Counted from the first letter of the stretch, positions 33,114-42,544 are shown. The stretch: 64,000 nucleotides of DNA from an uncultured Sphingomonadaceae bacterium (GCA_947258815.1 CAMYJW010000011.1:32831-96830), one strand, 5' to 3'. Notes: generated by a model not told the origin, from the letters alone. A program made the numbers and translations.

Positions 33114-34043
33114 TCAGATATCGGTGCGATCGCCGCCCTTCAGATCAAGGATCTCGCGCGCCTCTTCCGGTGTTGCGACCGACAGGCCCATGCCTTCGAT
33201 GATCTTGCGCGCGGTGGCGACTTGCTCGGCGTTGGTTTCCGCCAGTTTGCCCGGCCCCGCCCACAGCGAATCTTCCAGCCCGACACGGACATTGCCGCCC
33301 ATCGATGCCGCCATGGCAACCACGCTCATCTGCTTGGCGCCCGCGCCCAGCACCGACCATTCATACTGATCGCCAAACAGCCGATCCGCCGTGCGCTTCA
33401 TGTGCATGACATCATCGGGATGGCTGCCGATCCCGCCCAGAATGCCAAAGCAGGTCTGGATAAACAGCGGCGCTTTCACCAGCCCGCGATCAAGGAAGTG
33501 CTTGAGATTATAGAGGTGGCTGGTGTCATAGCATTCAAATTCAAACCGCGTGCCCAACGGGGTGAGCAGCGCAAGCAGGCCTTCGATATCCTTATAGGTG
33601 TTCTTGAACACCAGATCGCGCGAGGCTTCGAGAACCTGCGGCTCCCATTCGTGCTTCCAGTCCTTGTAGCGATCGAGCATCGGAAACAGGCCAAAACCCA
33701 TCGTGCCCATGTTCAGGCTGGCCACTTCTGGTTTGAACGTGGTGGCCGGGCGCAGCCGTTCTTCCAGCGTCATCGACGGGTGGCCGCCGGTGGTGAGGTT
33801 CAGCACTGCGTCAGAGCGCTGTTTGATAACTTTCAGAAACGGTTCGAACAGGTCCGGGTTCTGATCCGGCTTGCCATTTTCAGGGTTGCGCGCATGGAGG
33901 TGAATAATCGCGGCACCCGCCTCTGCCGCGCCAATCGCGCCTTCGGCTATTTCTTCCGCAGTAACCGGCAAATGCGGCGACATGCTGGGCGTATGAATGG
34001 CCCCGGTTACCGCACAACTGATGATCACTTTGCCTTTGGCCAC
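33114..34043 (-). CDS. BKACE family beta-keto acid cleavage enzyme
   Basis: 309 residues, TIM barrel of the DUF849/3-keto-5-aminohexanoate cleavage family. Landmarks: KVIISCAVTGAIHTPSMSP at the start, IIHLHARNPENG (His48 and His50 as zinc ligands), NLTTGG and NMGTMGFGLFPML, and VRVGLEDSLWAGPGKLAETN near the end. These enzymes react a beta-keto acid with acetyl-CoA to give an acetoacetyl-type product and a new CoA ester. It could provide a CoA-dependent cleavage of a ring-opened keto acid. First gene of the minus-strand operon toward fbiC and cofE. Confidence 0.92.
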   Translation of the reverse strand: MAKGKVIISCAVTGAIHTPSMSPHLPVTAEEIAEGAIGAAEAGAAIIHLHARNPENGKPDQNPDLFEPFLKVIKQRSDAVLNLTTGGHPSMTLEERLRPATTFKPEVASLNMGTMGFGLFPMLDRYKDWKHEWEPQVLEASRDLVFKNTYKDIEGLLALLTPLGTRFEFECYDTSHLYNLKHFLDRGLVKAPLFIQTCFGILGGIGSHPDDVMHMKRTADRLFGDQYEWSVLGAGAKQMSVVAMAASMGGNVRVGLEDSLWAGPGKLAETNAEQVATARKIIEGMGLSVATPEEAREILDLKGGDRTDI

Positions 34044-34095
34044 GTTATTCCCCTGCTTGTCCTGATGAATATGAAACTGGTGTAATCTGGTGATC

Positions 34096-34116
34096 CCAAG
34101 GGCAACCTTCCCTTGG
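34096..34116. terminator. Hairpin downstream of the LuxR-type gene, possible terminator
   Basis: CCAAGGG at 34096-34102 pairs with CCCTTGG at 34110-34116 across a 7-nt loop. It lies just past the stop of the LAL regulator (34128, minus) and before BKACE. No T-run follows, so it may only partly separate the two transcription units. Confidence 0.4.
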
Positions 34117-34127
34117 ATGGGGCGCGA

Positions 34128-36797
34128 TCAGGGCAGAATGCCAAACTGTCGCGCACGGATAACCGCCTGAGGCCGACGCCGCACACCCAGCTTGTCGTAG
34201 ATTTGCTGCATATACCACTTGACCGTGCCTTCGGTGAGGCCGAGCCGGTCGCCGATTTCCCGGTTGCGCAAACCACCGCCCACTTGCGTGAGAATTTCGA
34301 CTTCACGCAACGACAACCCACTGCTGAGGCCGAAATCCGCTTCTTCTTCCTCATTCGTCTGCGGCTTGCCCTGCAAGGCCGAAACCAGCTTTGCCGCGAA
34401 TTTGTCAACCGGGTTATCCAGCATCGGCCCGCTGCCATACGCCTCAAGCAACAGCGATCCGATCGCTTCGCCTTCATCCAGAAACGGGCGCACCCAGCCA
34501 GCGGGTTCAGCAAGCTCAACCGCTGCCCGCACCGATCGTCTGGCTTCAGAGCGATTGCCCGAAAGCACTGCAATTTCAGCCAGCAGAAGCTCAAACGTCA
34601 CGGCAGACCGGATCGCGCCGCGCTTGCGCACGAATTCCAGCCAGCGCTTTGCGATCTTGCGCGAGCGCACCAGCCGGAACCGGTGCATCTCAAGACGCAG
34701 CCAGGCGATGGCCATCCACTCATTCAGGCGTGACGGGTTCATCGTCGGCACCGGTTCGCCATCGACCTGCAAATCGCTTGACCAGAACAGCTGCTCGGCC
34801 TGATCGAGCTGGCCATTCTTGACCAGCACCCGGACCTGCTCTGAAATAACCAGTGCGCGCAGCCGGTCGAGGCCGCATTCGATGGCGACCAGATGCGCTT
34901 CCTCCAGCCCTGAAAGTGCTGAGGATACGTCGCCCGATGCCGCCGCCAGACGCGCGCGAACCAGAAATCCCGAAGCGATCTGGTCAACAAACCCCCATTG
35001 GCGAATCGAAGGCAGATACTGTTCCACCAGCCTGCTCGCTTCATTCAGTTCGCCGCATTCATAATGGATTTCGGCCAGCGGCAACGCAGGAAGCGCCCCG
35101 ATGCCGGGCACCTGCCCGTCCCGCTCGATTGCCAGATTCTGCGCTTCAACCAGAAACTGCCGCGCCGTCTGTGTCTTGCCCTGGGCAACAAGCGTCGGCG
35201 CAACCGATGATTTCAGCGCGATAGAGGCAAATGCCGATCCCGGACGGGCAAGTGCCTTGCGCAGTTCTGCCTCAAGCCGCAGCATATCGTGGAAGTGATA
35301 AAGCTCTCGCCGGGCAGACAGCAACTGCGCCAGCAACGTGCAGCTGAGATAAGGGTGATCATCGCCCAGATCGTCAAGCAACGTACCCGATTCGCGCTCA
35401 ACAAACATCATGTTGTCCCGCGCGGCTTCAAGCATCACTTTGCGATGGCGCACATGAAAGGTGAGCTGTTCGGCGCCATAGTCATCCAGAACGCCGCTGC
35501 CGATCTGTTCTTCGATCGCCGCTTGTGCCGCCTCGATCATCCGTTCGGCAGACTTGAAAGCCAGGCTCCGGCTTCGCCGCCATGACATGGCCAGCAGAAT
35601 TGCCGGCTTGTCCTGAACCAGATCCCAGGCCAGCCGGCTGGCCAGATCGTCCAGCCGATGAAGCAGGCCGCCATAGATCATCGGCTCCGCGTTCAGTTCG
35701 ATCTGATCGACAAGAAACTGCTGATCGCCGCTTTGCTCGGCATGGGCCAGCGCGCGTTCAAAATCCCCCTTGTCCGCGAAAAAGCGACTGGCCCTTCGAT
35801 GCAGTTCCGCCGCGCGTTCGGGCGCGTGCTTCATCAGCCGCCCGCACACCATTTCGCGAAACAGGCCATAGTAGCGGAAGTGGCTCTGCTCCCGATCAAG
35901 CTCTATCAGAAACAACCCGCGATCGAATGCTTCTTCCAGCAGCATGCGGGCATCGCCATCATCGACAATCGCGGCGCAGGCATCGGGCGTAAGTTCGTCG
36001 AGTATCGAAGCGTCCACCAGAAAATCGCGAATGTTCTGCGGCAAATCGGTCAGCACTTCTTCGTGAAAGTAGCTCCCGAATTCATAACGCAGACCGGTTG
36101 TGCCCACGGTGGGCGCACTGCCTTGCGCGGCATCGTTTTCCCAGATGCCCGCCGCAAGTATCAGACCGGCTGCCCAACCCTGCGTATCAAGCACGATTTT
36201 CTTGAGTTCCGCAGTGGGAATCGCCTTTTCCGTCTTCTGCTTCACAAGTGCGGTCGCTTCGCGCGTGTTGAAGCTGAGATGCCGAACCTTCACTTCCAGC
36301 AGATGGCCCAGCGACCGCAGACGAGCGACATTGAGGCCGCATTCTCCCCGCGACGCGACAACGGTGGTCAGCCCGTCACGCGCACTGGAAATCAACTGTT
36401 CCACAAACGCACGAATATCGGCGGACAGTAACTGCCAGTCATCAATGATCAGCACCGGTGCCGGGCCGGACCGATCGGAAAGCTTGATCAACCATGACCG
36501 CGGATCGCGGTTGGCGGCTGGCAATCCGGCCGCCGCGCTCGCTTCTGTGAGAGCCTGTATGAACGTATCGAGCGAATCGATTCCGGCACGCGCCGCGATC
36601 CACAGGATCGGCCTGCCTTGCGCGCCGAGGAGATCGGCCCAGCGCAGCATGGCAGTGGTCTTCCCGAAACCTGCCGGGCTGGTGACAGTCACAACCCGCG
36701 ATTCGCCGACTTGTGCGGCCAGATCCTCTATCGTTTCGCGTCTGACATACTCATGCGCGGCTCGTGGCGGCACGATGGTCGTTGGAATCACGCCCAT
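34128..36797 (-). CDS. MalT-like ATP-dependent LuxR (LAL) transcriptional regulator
   Basis: 889 residues. N-terminal STAND NTPase: Walker A SPAGFGKTT at about residues 39-47 and Walker B VLIIDDWQ near 115. The middle is a long TPR-like helical array (for example MIEAAQAAIEEQ, LSARRELYHFHDML, LEEAHLVAIECG). The C-terminal LuxR/GerE helix-turn-helix is LSLREVEILTQVGGGLRNRE, then GDRLGLTEGTVKWYMQQIYDKLG. MalT-type proteins need ATP and a small-molecule inducer. It is divergent from the acyl-CoA dehydrogenase operon at 36998 with a 200-bp gap that holds a palindromic site (36897). It is one of three candidates for controlling the locus. Confidence 0.93.
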   Translation of the reverse strand: MGVIPTTIVPPRAAHEYVRRETIEDLAAQVGESRVVTVTSPAGFGKTTAMLRWADLLGAQGRPILWIAARAGIDSLDTFIQALTEASAAAGLPAANRDPRSWLIKLSDRSGPAPVLIIDDWQLLSADIRAFVEQLISSARDGLTTVVASRGECGLNVARLRSLGHLLEVKVRHLSFNTREATALVKQKTEKAIPTAELKKIVLDTQGWAAGLILAAGIWENDAAQGSAPTVGTTGLRYEFGSYFHEEVLTDLPQNIRDFLVDASILDELTPDACAAIVDDGDARMLLEEAFDRGLFLIELDREQSHFRYYGLFREMVCGRLMKHAPERAAELHRRASRFFADKGDFERALAHAEQSGDQQFLVDQIELNAEPMIYGGLLHRLDDLASRLAWDLVQDKPAILLAMSWRRSRSLAFKSAERMIEAAQAAIEEQIGSGVLDDYGAEQLTFHVRHRKVMLEAARDNMMFVERESGTLLDDLGDDHPYLSCTLLAQLLSARRELYHFHDMLRLEAELRKALARPGSAFASIALKSSVAPTLVAQGKTQTARQFLVEAQNLAIERDGQVPGIGALPALPLAEIHYECGELNEASRLVEQYLPSIRQWGFVDQIASGFLVRARLAAASGDVSSALSGLEEAHLVAIECGLDRLRALVISEQVRVLVKNGQLDQAEQLFWSSDLQVDGEPVPTMNPSRLNEWMAIAWLRLEMHRFRLVRSRKIAKRWLEFVRKRGAIRSAVTFELLLAEIAVLSGNRSEARRSVRAAVELAEPAGWVRPFLDEGEAIGSLLLEAYGSGPMLDNPVDKFAAKLVSALQGKPQTNEEEEADFGLSSGLSLREVEILTQVGGGLRNREIGDRLGLTEGTVKWYMQQIYDKLGVRRRPQAVIRARQFGILP

Positions 36798-36896
36798 ATC
36801 AACATCTCTCTACCCGAAAAGTCTGCCCGAACGGTTATTCCGTCCGGCTTTAACAGGCCTTATCCAACAGAAACCGCGCTGGCGCAAGAGACTCTT

Positions 36897-36912
36897 CCTA
36901 CCCGCCGATAGG
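36897..36912. promoter_or_regulatory. Candidate operator, copy 5 of the palindrome
   Basis: CCTACC CGCC GATAGG, exact match to CCTRYC-N4-GRYAGG, followed by TTGTCA. It lies midway between the divergent LAL regulator (start 36797) and the acyl-CoA dehydrogenase (start 36998). The flank GATAGGTTGTCA is identical at the 45871 site in front of the paralogous acyl-CoA dehydrogenase. Confidence 0.6.
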
Positions 36913-36997
36913 TTGTCACACGCGCTTTTGGCTTCAGCGGCTGCATGAGCATGATTCCGCTTGTCGAGCGGGAGCGGCCTTGCGGGAGGGGCCCGGT

Positions 36998-38161
36998 ATG
37001 GATTTTGAGCTGCCAGAGGAACATCGCGCGTTTCGCGACATGATGCGGCGCTGGGTGGAGAACGAAGTGCCCAAGGACTGGGCGCGTAAGCTCGAAGCCG
37101 ATGAGCACAATTATCCGTTCGATCTGTGGGACAAGTTCACCGAAGCGGGCCTGCATGGCGTGGGCATCGCCGAGGAATACGGCGGGCAGGGCGGCGACGT
37201 GCTGATGCAGATGCTGCTGGCGCGAGAACTGGCGCGATCGCTGGGCGGGCTGGCATGGATCTGGGGGATCACCTCATTCGCGGGATCGAAGTCCATCGGA
37301 CTTTACGGAACCGACGCGCAGAAGGCGAAGTATCTGCCGCAGATCGCCGCCGGACAGTTGAAAGCGGCGATCTCGTTCACCGAACCGGGCGGCGGCACCG
37401 ATCTTCTGGGCAGCCTTTCCACCACGGCGGAAAAAGTTGACGGTGGCTGGGTTATCAATGGCGAGAAGATCTGGAGCTCATCGGCCCATGTCGCGGACTA
37501 TCTGCTGTGCATCGCGCGGACCGACAAGACAGCCGAAAAGAAGCATCAGGGGCTGACACTGTTCTGGGTACCCACGAAGAGCGAAGGCATTCAGATCACG
37601 CCGCTTGCCAAGCTGGGCATGCGATCCATGGGAAGCTGCACGGTTGTTTATAACAACGTGTTCGTTTCGGACGACGATGTTCTGGCTGAGCCGCACCGCG
37701 CCTGGTACACCTTGCTCCCCACGCTCAACAACGAACGGATCATGGTCGGCGCATTCTGCCTTGGCGTGATCGACGGCGTGCTGGAAGACGCGCTGGCCTA
37801 TGTTCAGCAGCGCAAGGCATTCGGCAAGGCGATCGGTGAGTTCCAGATCCTCCAGCATTATATCGCCGATATCGCGACCATGCAGACCTCTACCGAACTT
37901 ATGCTGCACTATTGCGCGTCGAAACTGGCCGCCGGAGAGAACGTCGGCAACGAGGCGAACATGCTGAAACTGCTGGCATCCGAAAACGCCAACCGGGCCG
38001 CCGATCTGGGTATTCAGATTCTGGGCGGCATGGGCTATTCGGCGGAAACTGACATGCAACGCTACTGGCGCGACAGCCGCTTGTGGCGAATCGGACCAAT
38101 TACCAACGAAATGGTCAAGAACGGCATTGCCGAATCGCTTGGCCTGCCCCGCTCCTTCTGA
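36998..38161 (+). CDS. Acyl-CoA dehydrogenase family protein
   Basis: 387 residues from ATG 36998 (MDFELPEEH), with GGGAGG upstream; an in-frame ATG 18 bases earlier lacks family sequence. All three domains are present: N-terminal helices, the central FAD-binding strand domain (ISFTEPGGGTD, WVINGEKIWSSSA), and the C-terminal helices (QRKAFGKAIGEFQILQHY, QILGGMGYSAE). At the usual catalytic Glu of the YEGT motif this protein has Pro367 (RIGPITNEM), as in its 387-residue paralogue at 45921. Probably dehydrogenates a CoA thioester or a related substrate; the two may form a heteromer. First gene of a long plus-strand block. Confidence 0.92.
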   Translation: MDFELPEEHRAFRDMMRRWVENEVPKDWARKLEADEHNYPFDLWDKFTEAGLHGVGIAEEYGGQGGDVLMQMLLARELARSLGGLAWIWGITSFAGSKSIGLYGTDAQKAKYLPQIAAGQLKAAISFTEPGGGTDLLGSLSTTAEKVDGGWVINGEKIWSSSAHVADYLLCIARTDKTAEKKHQGLTLFWVPTKSEGIQITPLAKLGMRSMGSCTVVYNNVFVSDDDVLAEPHRAWYTLLPTLNNERIMVGAFCLGVIDGVLEDALAYVQQRKAFGKAIGEFQILQHYIADIATMQTSTELMLHYCASKLAAGENVGNEANMLKLLASENANRAADLGIQILGGMGYSAETDMQRYWRDSRLWRIGPITNEMVKNGIAESLGLPRSF

Positions 38162-38180
38162 AAACAGGGATAGAAAACCT

Positions 38181-39182
38181 ATGAAAGCCCTTCTCCTCGA
38201 AACCACCGAAGGCCCCGAAGCGGTTCGCGTTACAGACGTGGAAACGCCCGAGCCCAAAGCTGGTGAAGTTCGCGTGGCCATCAAGGCCGCATCGATGAAC
38301 CATCGCGAGATGTGGATTTCGCGCGGACTCTATCCCGGCATGGTCGTCCCCTGCACCATGGGCTGTGACGGCGCCGGTGTGGTCGATATGATCGGCGAGG
38401 GCGTGACCGGCGTTTCGGAAGGCGACGAAGTTGTTATCTATCCGGGACGTGACTGGGGGCCAAACCGCCATGCGCCGCAGTCCGAATTTGGCCTTCTGGG
38501 CATGCCGCACGCGGGCACGATTGCTGAATACATCTGCGTTCCGGCGGAAAACCTTGCACCAAAGCCCAAGGACATGGGCTGGGAAGAAGCTGCATCCACC
38601 GTGCTTACCGGGCTGACAGCGTGGCGCGCGCTGATGTTCAAAGGACAGTTGCAACCAACCGATACGCTGCTGATCAGCGGCGTCGGCGGCGGCGTGGCGA
38701 CATTTGGCCTGGCCTTTGCGGTGGCGCTGGGCGCCAAGGTCTATGTCACTGGTGAAAGCGATGAAGTGATCGAACGCGCCAAGGAAATGGGCGCGGTTGA
38801 CGGCCTTTTGTTCACCGACCCGGAATGGCGCAAGAAAGTCGGCAAGATGACCGGCGGGATTGACGTTGTGCTCGATGGTGCGCCCGCGCCAAGCTATGCC
38901 AACTATGCCCGCGCCATCAATCCGGGCGCGCGGATCGTGATCTATGGCTCCACCGCGGGTGACAAATTCGAAGTGACCGCCACCGGCATCTTCCTCAAAA
39001 GCGCCAGCATCGTTGGCAGCCAGGTTGGCGACCCGCAGGATTTCCGCGACATGCTTTCGTTCATCGAGAAGCACAACATCCGCCCGGTTATAGAAAAAAC
39101 CTTCCCGCTGGATGAAGCGGACAAGGCGCTTGTCTATCTGGAGAAGGAACACAAATTCGGTAAGGTGGCGATCACGATATGA
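38181..39182 (+). CDS. MDR-family zinc-free alcohol dehydrogenase / quinone oxidoreductase
   Basis: 333 residues from ATG 38181 with AGGGA upstream. GroES-like N-terminal domain (ALLLETTEGPEAVRVTDVE, then EVRVAIKAASMNHRE) and Rossmann domain (LLISGVGGGVATFGLAFAVA) with YVTGESDE after strand 2. The zinc ligands of classical alcohol dehydrogenases are absent: GCDGAG replaces the GHE-type motif and there is no four-Cys lobe. It is therefore most like zinc-free NADPH:quinone/enoyl reductases. It may reduce an enone or enoyl-CoA. Its stop overlaps the ATG of the SDR at 39179. Confidence 0.88.
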   Translation: MKALLLETTEGPEAVRVTDVETPEPKAGEVRVAIKAASMNHREMWISRGLYPGMVVPCTMGCDGAGVVDMIGEGVTGVSEGDEVVIYPGRDWGPNRHAPQSEFGLLGMPHAGTIAEYICVPAENLAPKPKDMGWEEAASTVLTGLTAWRALMFKGQLQPTDTLLISGVGGGVATFGLAFAVALGAKVYVTGESDEVIERAKEMGAVDGLLFTDPEWRKKVGKMTGGIDVVLDGAPAPSYANYARAINPGARIVIYGSTAGDKFEVTATGIFLKSASIVGSQVGDPQDFRDMLSFIEKHNIRPVIEKTFPLDEADKALVYLEKEHKFGKVAITI

Positions 39183-39958
39183 ACCGTTTGTTCGATCTGA
39201 GCGGAAAGACCGCGCTGGTAACCGGCGGCGCGCAAGGGCTGGGCCGGATGATGGCCGAAGGCCTGCTTGGCGCCGGTGCAACTGTGGCCATCACATCGCG
39301 CAAGCCCGACATTTGCGAAGCTGCGGCGGCGCAAATGTCTGCGCTGGGAAAATGCATCGCGCTGCCGTGCGATCTGTCATCGCCCGAAGCGGCTGTCGAT
39401 CTGGCAGAGCGATTTCGCAACGCCGCCGGAGACAAGCTGCACATTCTGGTCAACAATGCAGGCAAGACCTGGGGCGGGCCGATTGACGATTTTCCCGACA
39501 AGGCATGGCCCGGCGTGATGATGGTCAACGTCCAGGCGCCGTTCACCCTGATCCGCGAACTTCTGGGCGAACTCGACGCGGCAGGGACGACCGACGACCC
39601 GGCGCGGGTGATCAATATCGGTTCGGCAGCAGGGCTTTCTCCGCAGCACCTCAGCGCCTATTCCTATTCCGCCAGCAAAGCCGCGATCCATATGCTGAGC
39701 CGCGATCTGGCGGGCGATCTGGCAAGCCGCAACATCAACGTGAACGCGCTGGTGCCCGGCTTCTTCCCAACGAAGATGACCGCACATATGCGCACCGAAG
39801 AGGAAGTCGATCCCAAGCTGCTTTCGCAGATCCCGATGGGCCGCCTTGGCAAGGCCGATGAGATCGCCGGCACCATCGTATATCTCGCCTCGCCGGCGGG
39901 CGCCTATGTGAACGGCGCGCAGATCCCGGTTGATGGTGGACTGGTCGGCTGTGGCTGA
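39179..39958 (+). CDS. SDR family oxidoreductase, RhlG-like
   Basis: 259 residues. TGGAQGLG cofactor loop; VAITSRK after strand 2 (NADP likely). LVNNAGKTWGGPIDDFPDKA, Ser in NIGSAAGL and YSASK are present. The NNAGxxxxxPIDxFxxxxW stretch and the extended loop before the catalytic Ser (LGELDAAGTTDDPARV) place it with RhlG/3-oxoacyl reductase-like SDRs, like its relative at 45105. It is coupled to the MDR gene by an ATGA overlap. Likely a beta-hydroxy/ketoacyl step of side-chain oxidation, by inference. Confidence 0.92.
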   Translation: MNRLFDLSGKTALVTGGAQGLGRMMAEGLLGAGATVAITSRKPDICEAAAAQMSALGKCIALPCDLSSPEAAVDLAERFRNAAGDKLHILVNNAGKTWGGPIDDFPDKAWPGVMMVNVQAPFTLIRELLGELDAAGTTDDPARVINIGSAAGLSPQHLSAYSYSASKAAIHMLSRDLAGDLASRNINVNALVPGFFPTKMTAHMRTEEEVDPKLLSQIPMGRLGKADEIAGTIVYLASPAGAYVNGAQIPVDGGLVGCG

Positions 39959-39973
39959 ATTGCACCGCGCCGC

Positions 39974-39999
39974 TTTGACCTATCCCACGAAAGGTCAAA
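39974..39999. promoter_or_regulatory. Candidate operator, copy 6 of the palindrome, with extended arms
   Basis: TTTGACCT...AGGTCAAA, an 8-bp perfect inverted repeat with a 10-base spacer (39974-39981 and 39992-39999). Inside it, 39979-39994 reads CCTATC CCAC GAAAGG, one mismatch to the window-wide motif. It ends 44 bp before the acyl-CoA ligase start at 40044, in the 85-bp gap inside the plus-strand block, so it may mark an internal promoter. Confidence 0.6.
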
Positions 40000-40043
40000 T
40001 TGGCGTGGTCGCTTGCCAGTCGCATAGTGGAAGAAATTGACCG

Positions 40044-41729
40044 ATGGAGTCTGCAGGTTTGTCCGGCAAAAGCGAGAACCCCGCCCTGATGCGCATCAGC
40101 GTAAGCCCGCTTGGCGATATGCTGCTGAAATCATGGGATACGTCACCGCAAAAGGAAGCGCTCGTCTTCCCCACCGGACGGCGCAGCTATGACGATGTCG
40201 TGCAATCGGTGCTGTTTCGCGCGCGCGGACTGATCGGGCTGGGCGTAAAGCCGGGCGATCATGTTGGCATCCTGCTGCCATCGGGAGTCGATTTCGTCGA
40301 AACGCTGTTCGCGGTATCGATGGTGGGCGGCGTTTCGGTGTTGATGAATGCCCGGTATCGCGCACCGGAAATCGCCTATGTGGTCGAAAACGCGGATCTC
40401 ACCGCGGTCATCACCAATTCGGAATCCGATGAGTTCGTCGATTTCACCACTCGCCTGACAGAAGCTTTCCCCGATCTTGCAGCCTGCGCCGATGCGATGG
40501 CGCTTTCGGTTCCCGCCGCGCCAAAACTGCGCCGCCTGATCCTGAACGGCGGCAAGCAGGCCCCCGGCTTCATCGATCAGGCAGCATTCGATGCCGCGGC
40601 ACAGGCAACAGACGAAGCACTGGTTCACGATGCGCGCCTTTCGGTGCGCCTGCGCGATACCTGCATGATCCTGTACACCTCCGGCACATCGGCCAGCCCC
40701 AAAGGCTGCCTGCTTTCGAACGAGGCAATCTGCCGCGAAGCCGCCAATCTGGCGCGCAACCGCTGGGCTTTTCAGGAGGACGAGCGGGTGTGGTCTCCGA
40801 TGCCGCTGTTCCATATCGCAGCGATGCTGGCGATGCTGGGCGCGGTTGAAGTGGGCGGCACATTCATCGGCCAGCCGCATTTCGATCCGGGTGAAAGCCT
40901 GCGCCAGATCGAAGCGGAAAAGGCAACGATGCTGTTCCTGCCGTTCGTTACGTTCCATCAGGCCATGATTGCCCATCCCGATTGGGACAAGGCGGATATG
41001 ACCAGCGTGCGGCTGATGAACAGCTGCTTCAGCCAGATGCCCGATTCGGTTGGCGATGCTTATCGCGCCAAGATGCCCGATGCCCTGCAGGTCGGCACGT
41101 TCGGCATGTCGGAAGCCAGCGGAATCGTTACCACCGGCGGGTATGACATGGACCCGGAACTGGGCTTTCAGGCGCTCGGCTATCCGCTCAGGGGCGTGTC
41201 TGTTCGCATTGTCGATGTTGATACCGGCAAGGACATGCCCGTGGGTGAGCGCGGCGAAGTCTGGATACGCGGCTATAACATGCTCGATGGCTATCACCGC
41301 GACCCGGTGAAAACCGCCGAAGCGATCGATGCCGATGGCTGGTATCACAGCGGCGATATCGGATCGCTCGATGCCAACGGCCACTTGCGCTTTCATGGCC
41401 GCTTCAAGGATATGCTGAAAGTGGGTGGCGAAAACGTCGCCGCCGCCGAAGTGGAAGCCGTGCTCGATACCCATGACGCGGTGGAACTTGCGCAGGTTGT
41501 CGGCATTCCCGATGAACGGCTGGCGGAAATTCCGGCGGCGTTCGTCAAGCTTGGCAATGGCGCGGCACCCAGCGAAGAAGAACTGATCGCATATGCCAAA
41601 GAGCGCATCGCATCCTTCAAGGTGCCACGCCATATCCGCTATGTCGATGACTGGCCGATGTCTGCCTCCAAGATCCAGAAGTTCAAGCTTCGCCAGCAGC
41701 TGATGGCCGAACTGGGCCTTTCGGAATGA
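40044..41729 (+). CDS. AMP-forming acyl-CoA synthetase (ANL superfamily)
   Basis: 561 residues. Motifs in order: ILYTSGTSASPKG (A3, ATP-phosphate loop) at about 209-221, FGMSEASGI (A5), YHSGDIGSLDANGHLRFHGR (A7/A8, Asp binding ribose, then hinge) and a C-terminal SKIQKFKLRQQL containing the catalytic Lys region (A10). It activates a carboxylic acid with ATP and CoA. In this block it should feed the acyl-CoA dehydrogenases and MaoC hydratases. The acid may be a ring-opened or side-chain acid. No clear ribosome site stands out before the ATG (GAAATTGACCG). Confidence 0.92.
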   Translation: MESAGLSGKSENPALMRISVSPLGDMLLKSWDTSPQKEALVFPTGRRSYDDVVQSVLFRARGLIGLGVKPGDHVGILLPSGVDFVETLFAVSMVGGVSVLMNARYRAPEIAYVVENADLTAVITNSESDEFVDFTTRLTEAFPDLAACADAMALSVPAAPKLRRLILNGGKQAPGFIDQAAFDAAAQATDEALVHDARLSVRLRDTCMILYTSGTSASPKGCLLSNEAICREAANLARNRWAFQEDERVWSPMPLFHIAAMLAMLGAVEVGGTFIGQPHFDPGESLRQIEAEKATMLFLPFVTFHQAMIAHPDWDKADMTSVRLMNSCFSQMPDSVGDAYRAKMPDALQVGTFGMSEASGIVTTGGYDMDPELGFQALGYPLRGVSVRIVDVDTGKDMPVGERGEVWIRGYNMLDGYHRDPVKTAEAIDADGWYHSGDIGSLDANGHLRFHGRFKDMLKVGGENVAAAEVEAVLDTHDAVELAQVVGIPDERLAEIPAAFVKLGNGAAPSEEELIAYAKERIASFKVPRHIRYVDDWPMSASKIQKFKLRQQLMAELGLSE

Positions 41730-41739
41730 GGATGATTTC

Positions 41740-42522
41740 ATGCGCGTAATCATCACCGGCGCTGCCAGCGGCATCGGCAAGGCCGTGGCCGAACTGCTTG
41801 CGCAAGGCACCGCCCTGCCCGGCCCGCATCAGCTGCTGCTGACCGATCGCGATGCCGATGGGCTTGCCGCGGTTGCAGCCGCAATCGGCCCCGATGCGGC
41901 AACCTGCGTTGCAGACCTGTCCAGCCCCGAATGTGGCGACGCGATCGTGGCAGCCGCGCTTGATCACATGGGCGGGGTCGACGGTGTCGTCAGCAACGCG
42001 GGGATTATCGCGGGCGGGCCGCTGCTTGATCAGACACCCGATCAGTTCGATCTGATATACGCGATCAACACCCGCGCAACCTGGCTTTTGGGCAAGGCCG
42101 CACACCCGCACCTTGCCAAAAACAAGGGCGCTTTCGTCGCCACCGCGTCCATGTCGGCCACGCAGCCGACGCCGGGGCTTGGCTTCTATTCATCCAGCAA
42201 GGCGGCGCTGCTGATGCTGATGCGCCAGTGCGCGCTGGAATGGGGTGGCGATGGCATTCGCTGCAACACGGTTTCGCCCGGCCCCACCTATACGGCGATG
42301 ACCAAGGCGGGCTATGACGATGCCGAACGCCGCGCCCAGCGCGAATCGATGATCCCGCTTGGCAAGCTTGGCATGGCAGAAGACGTTGCCAACGCCATAC
42401 TTTTCCTGCTCGGCCCTCAAGCCAGCCATATCACCGGCATTGACATCATGGTCGATGGCGGGATGAGCAACAATCTGATGCCCGCCACGGGTGGCGGAAC
42501 CGGCCAGAAGGCCAGCAAATAG
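41740..42522 (+). CDS. SDR family oxidoreductase
   Basis: 260 residues. TGAASGIG near the N-terminus; LLLTDRDADG after strand 2 with Asp and Arg. VVSNAGI replaces NNAG, a Ser is in TASMSATQ, and YSSSK is the catalytic pair. ITGIDIMVDGGMSNNLMP ends the fold; a Gly-rich tail follows. It starts 10 bp after the ligase stop. Substrate unknown; the compact N-terminus (four residues before the first strand) is the only oddity. Confidence 0.92.
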   Translation: MRVIITGAASGIGKAVAELLAQGTALPGPHQLLLTDRDADGLAAVAAAIGPDAATCVADLSSPECGDAIVAAALDHMGGVDGVVSNAGIIAGGPLLDQTPDQFDLIYAINTRATWLLGKAAHPHLAKNKGAFVATASMSATQPTPGLGFYSSSKAALLMLMRQCALEWGGDGIRCNTVSPGPTYTAMTKAGYDDAERRAQRESMIPLGKLGMAEDVANAILFLLGPQASHITGIDIMVDGGMSNNLMPATGGGTGQKASK

Positions 42523-42544
42523 TTTTTTCAATTCGGAGAATATC

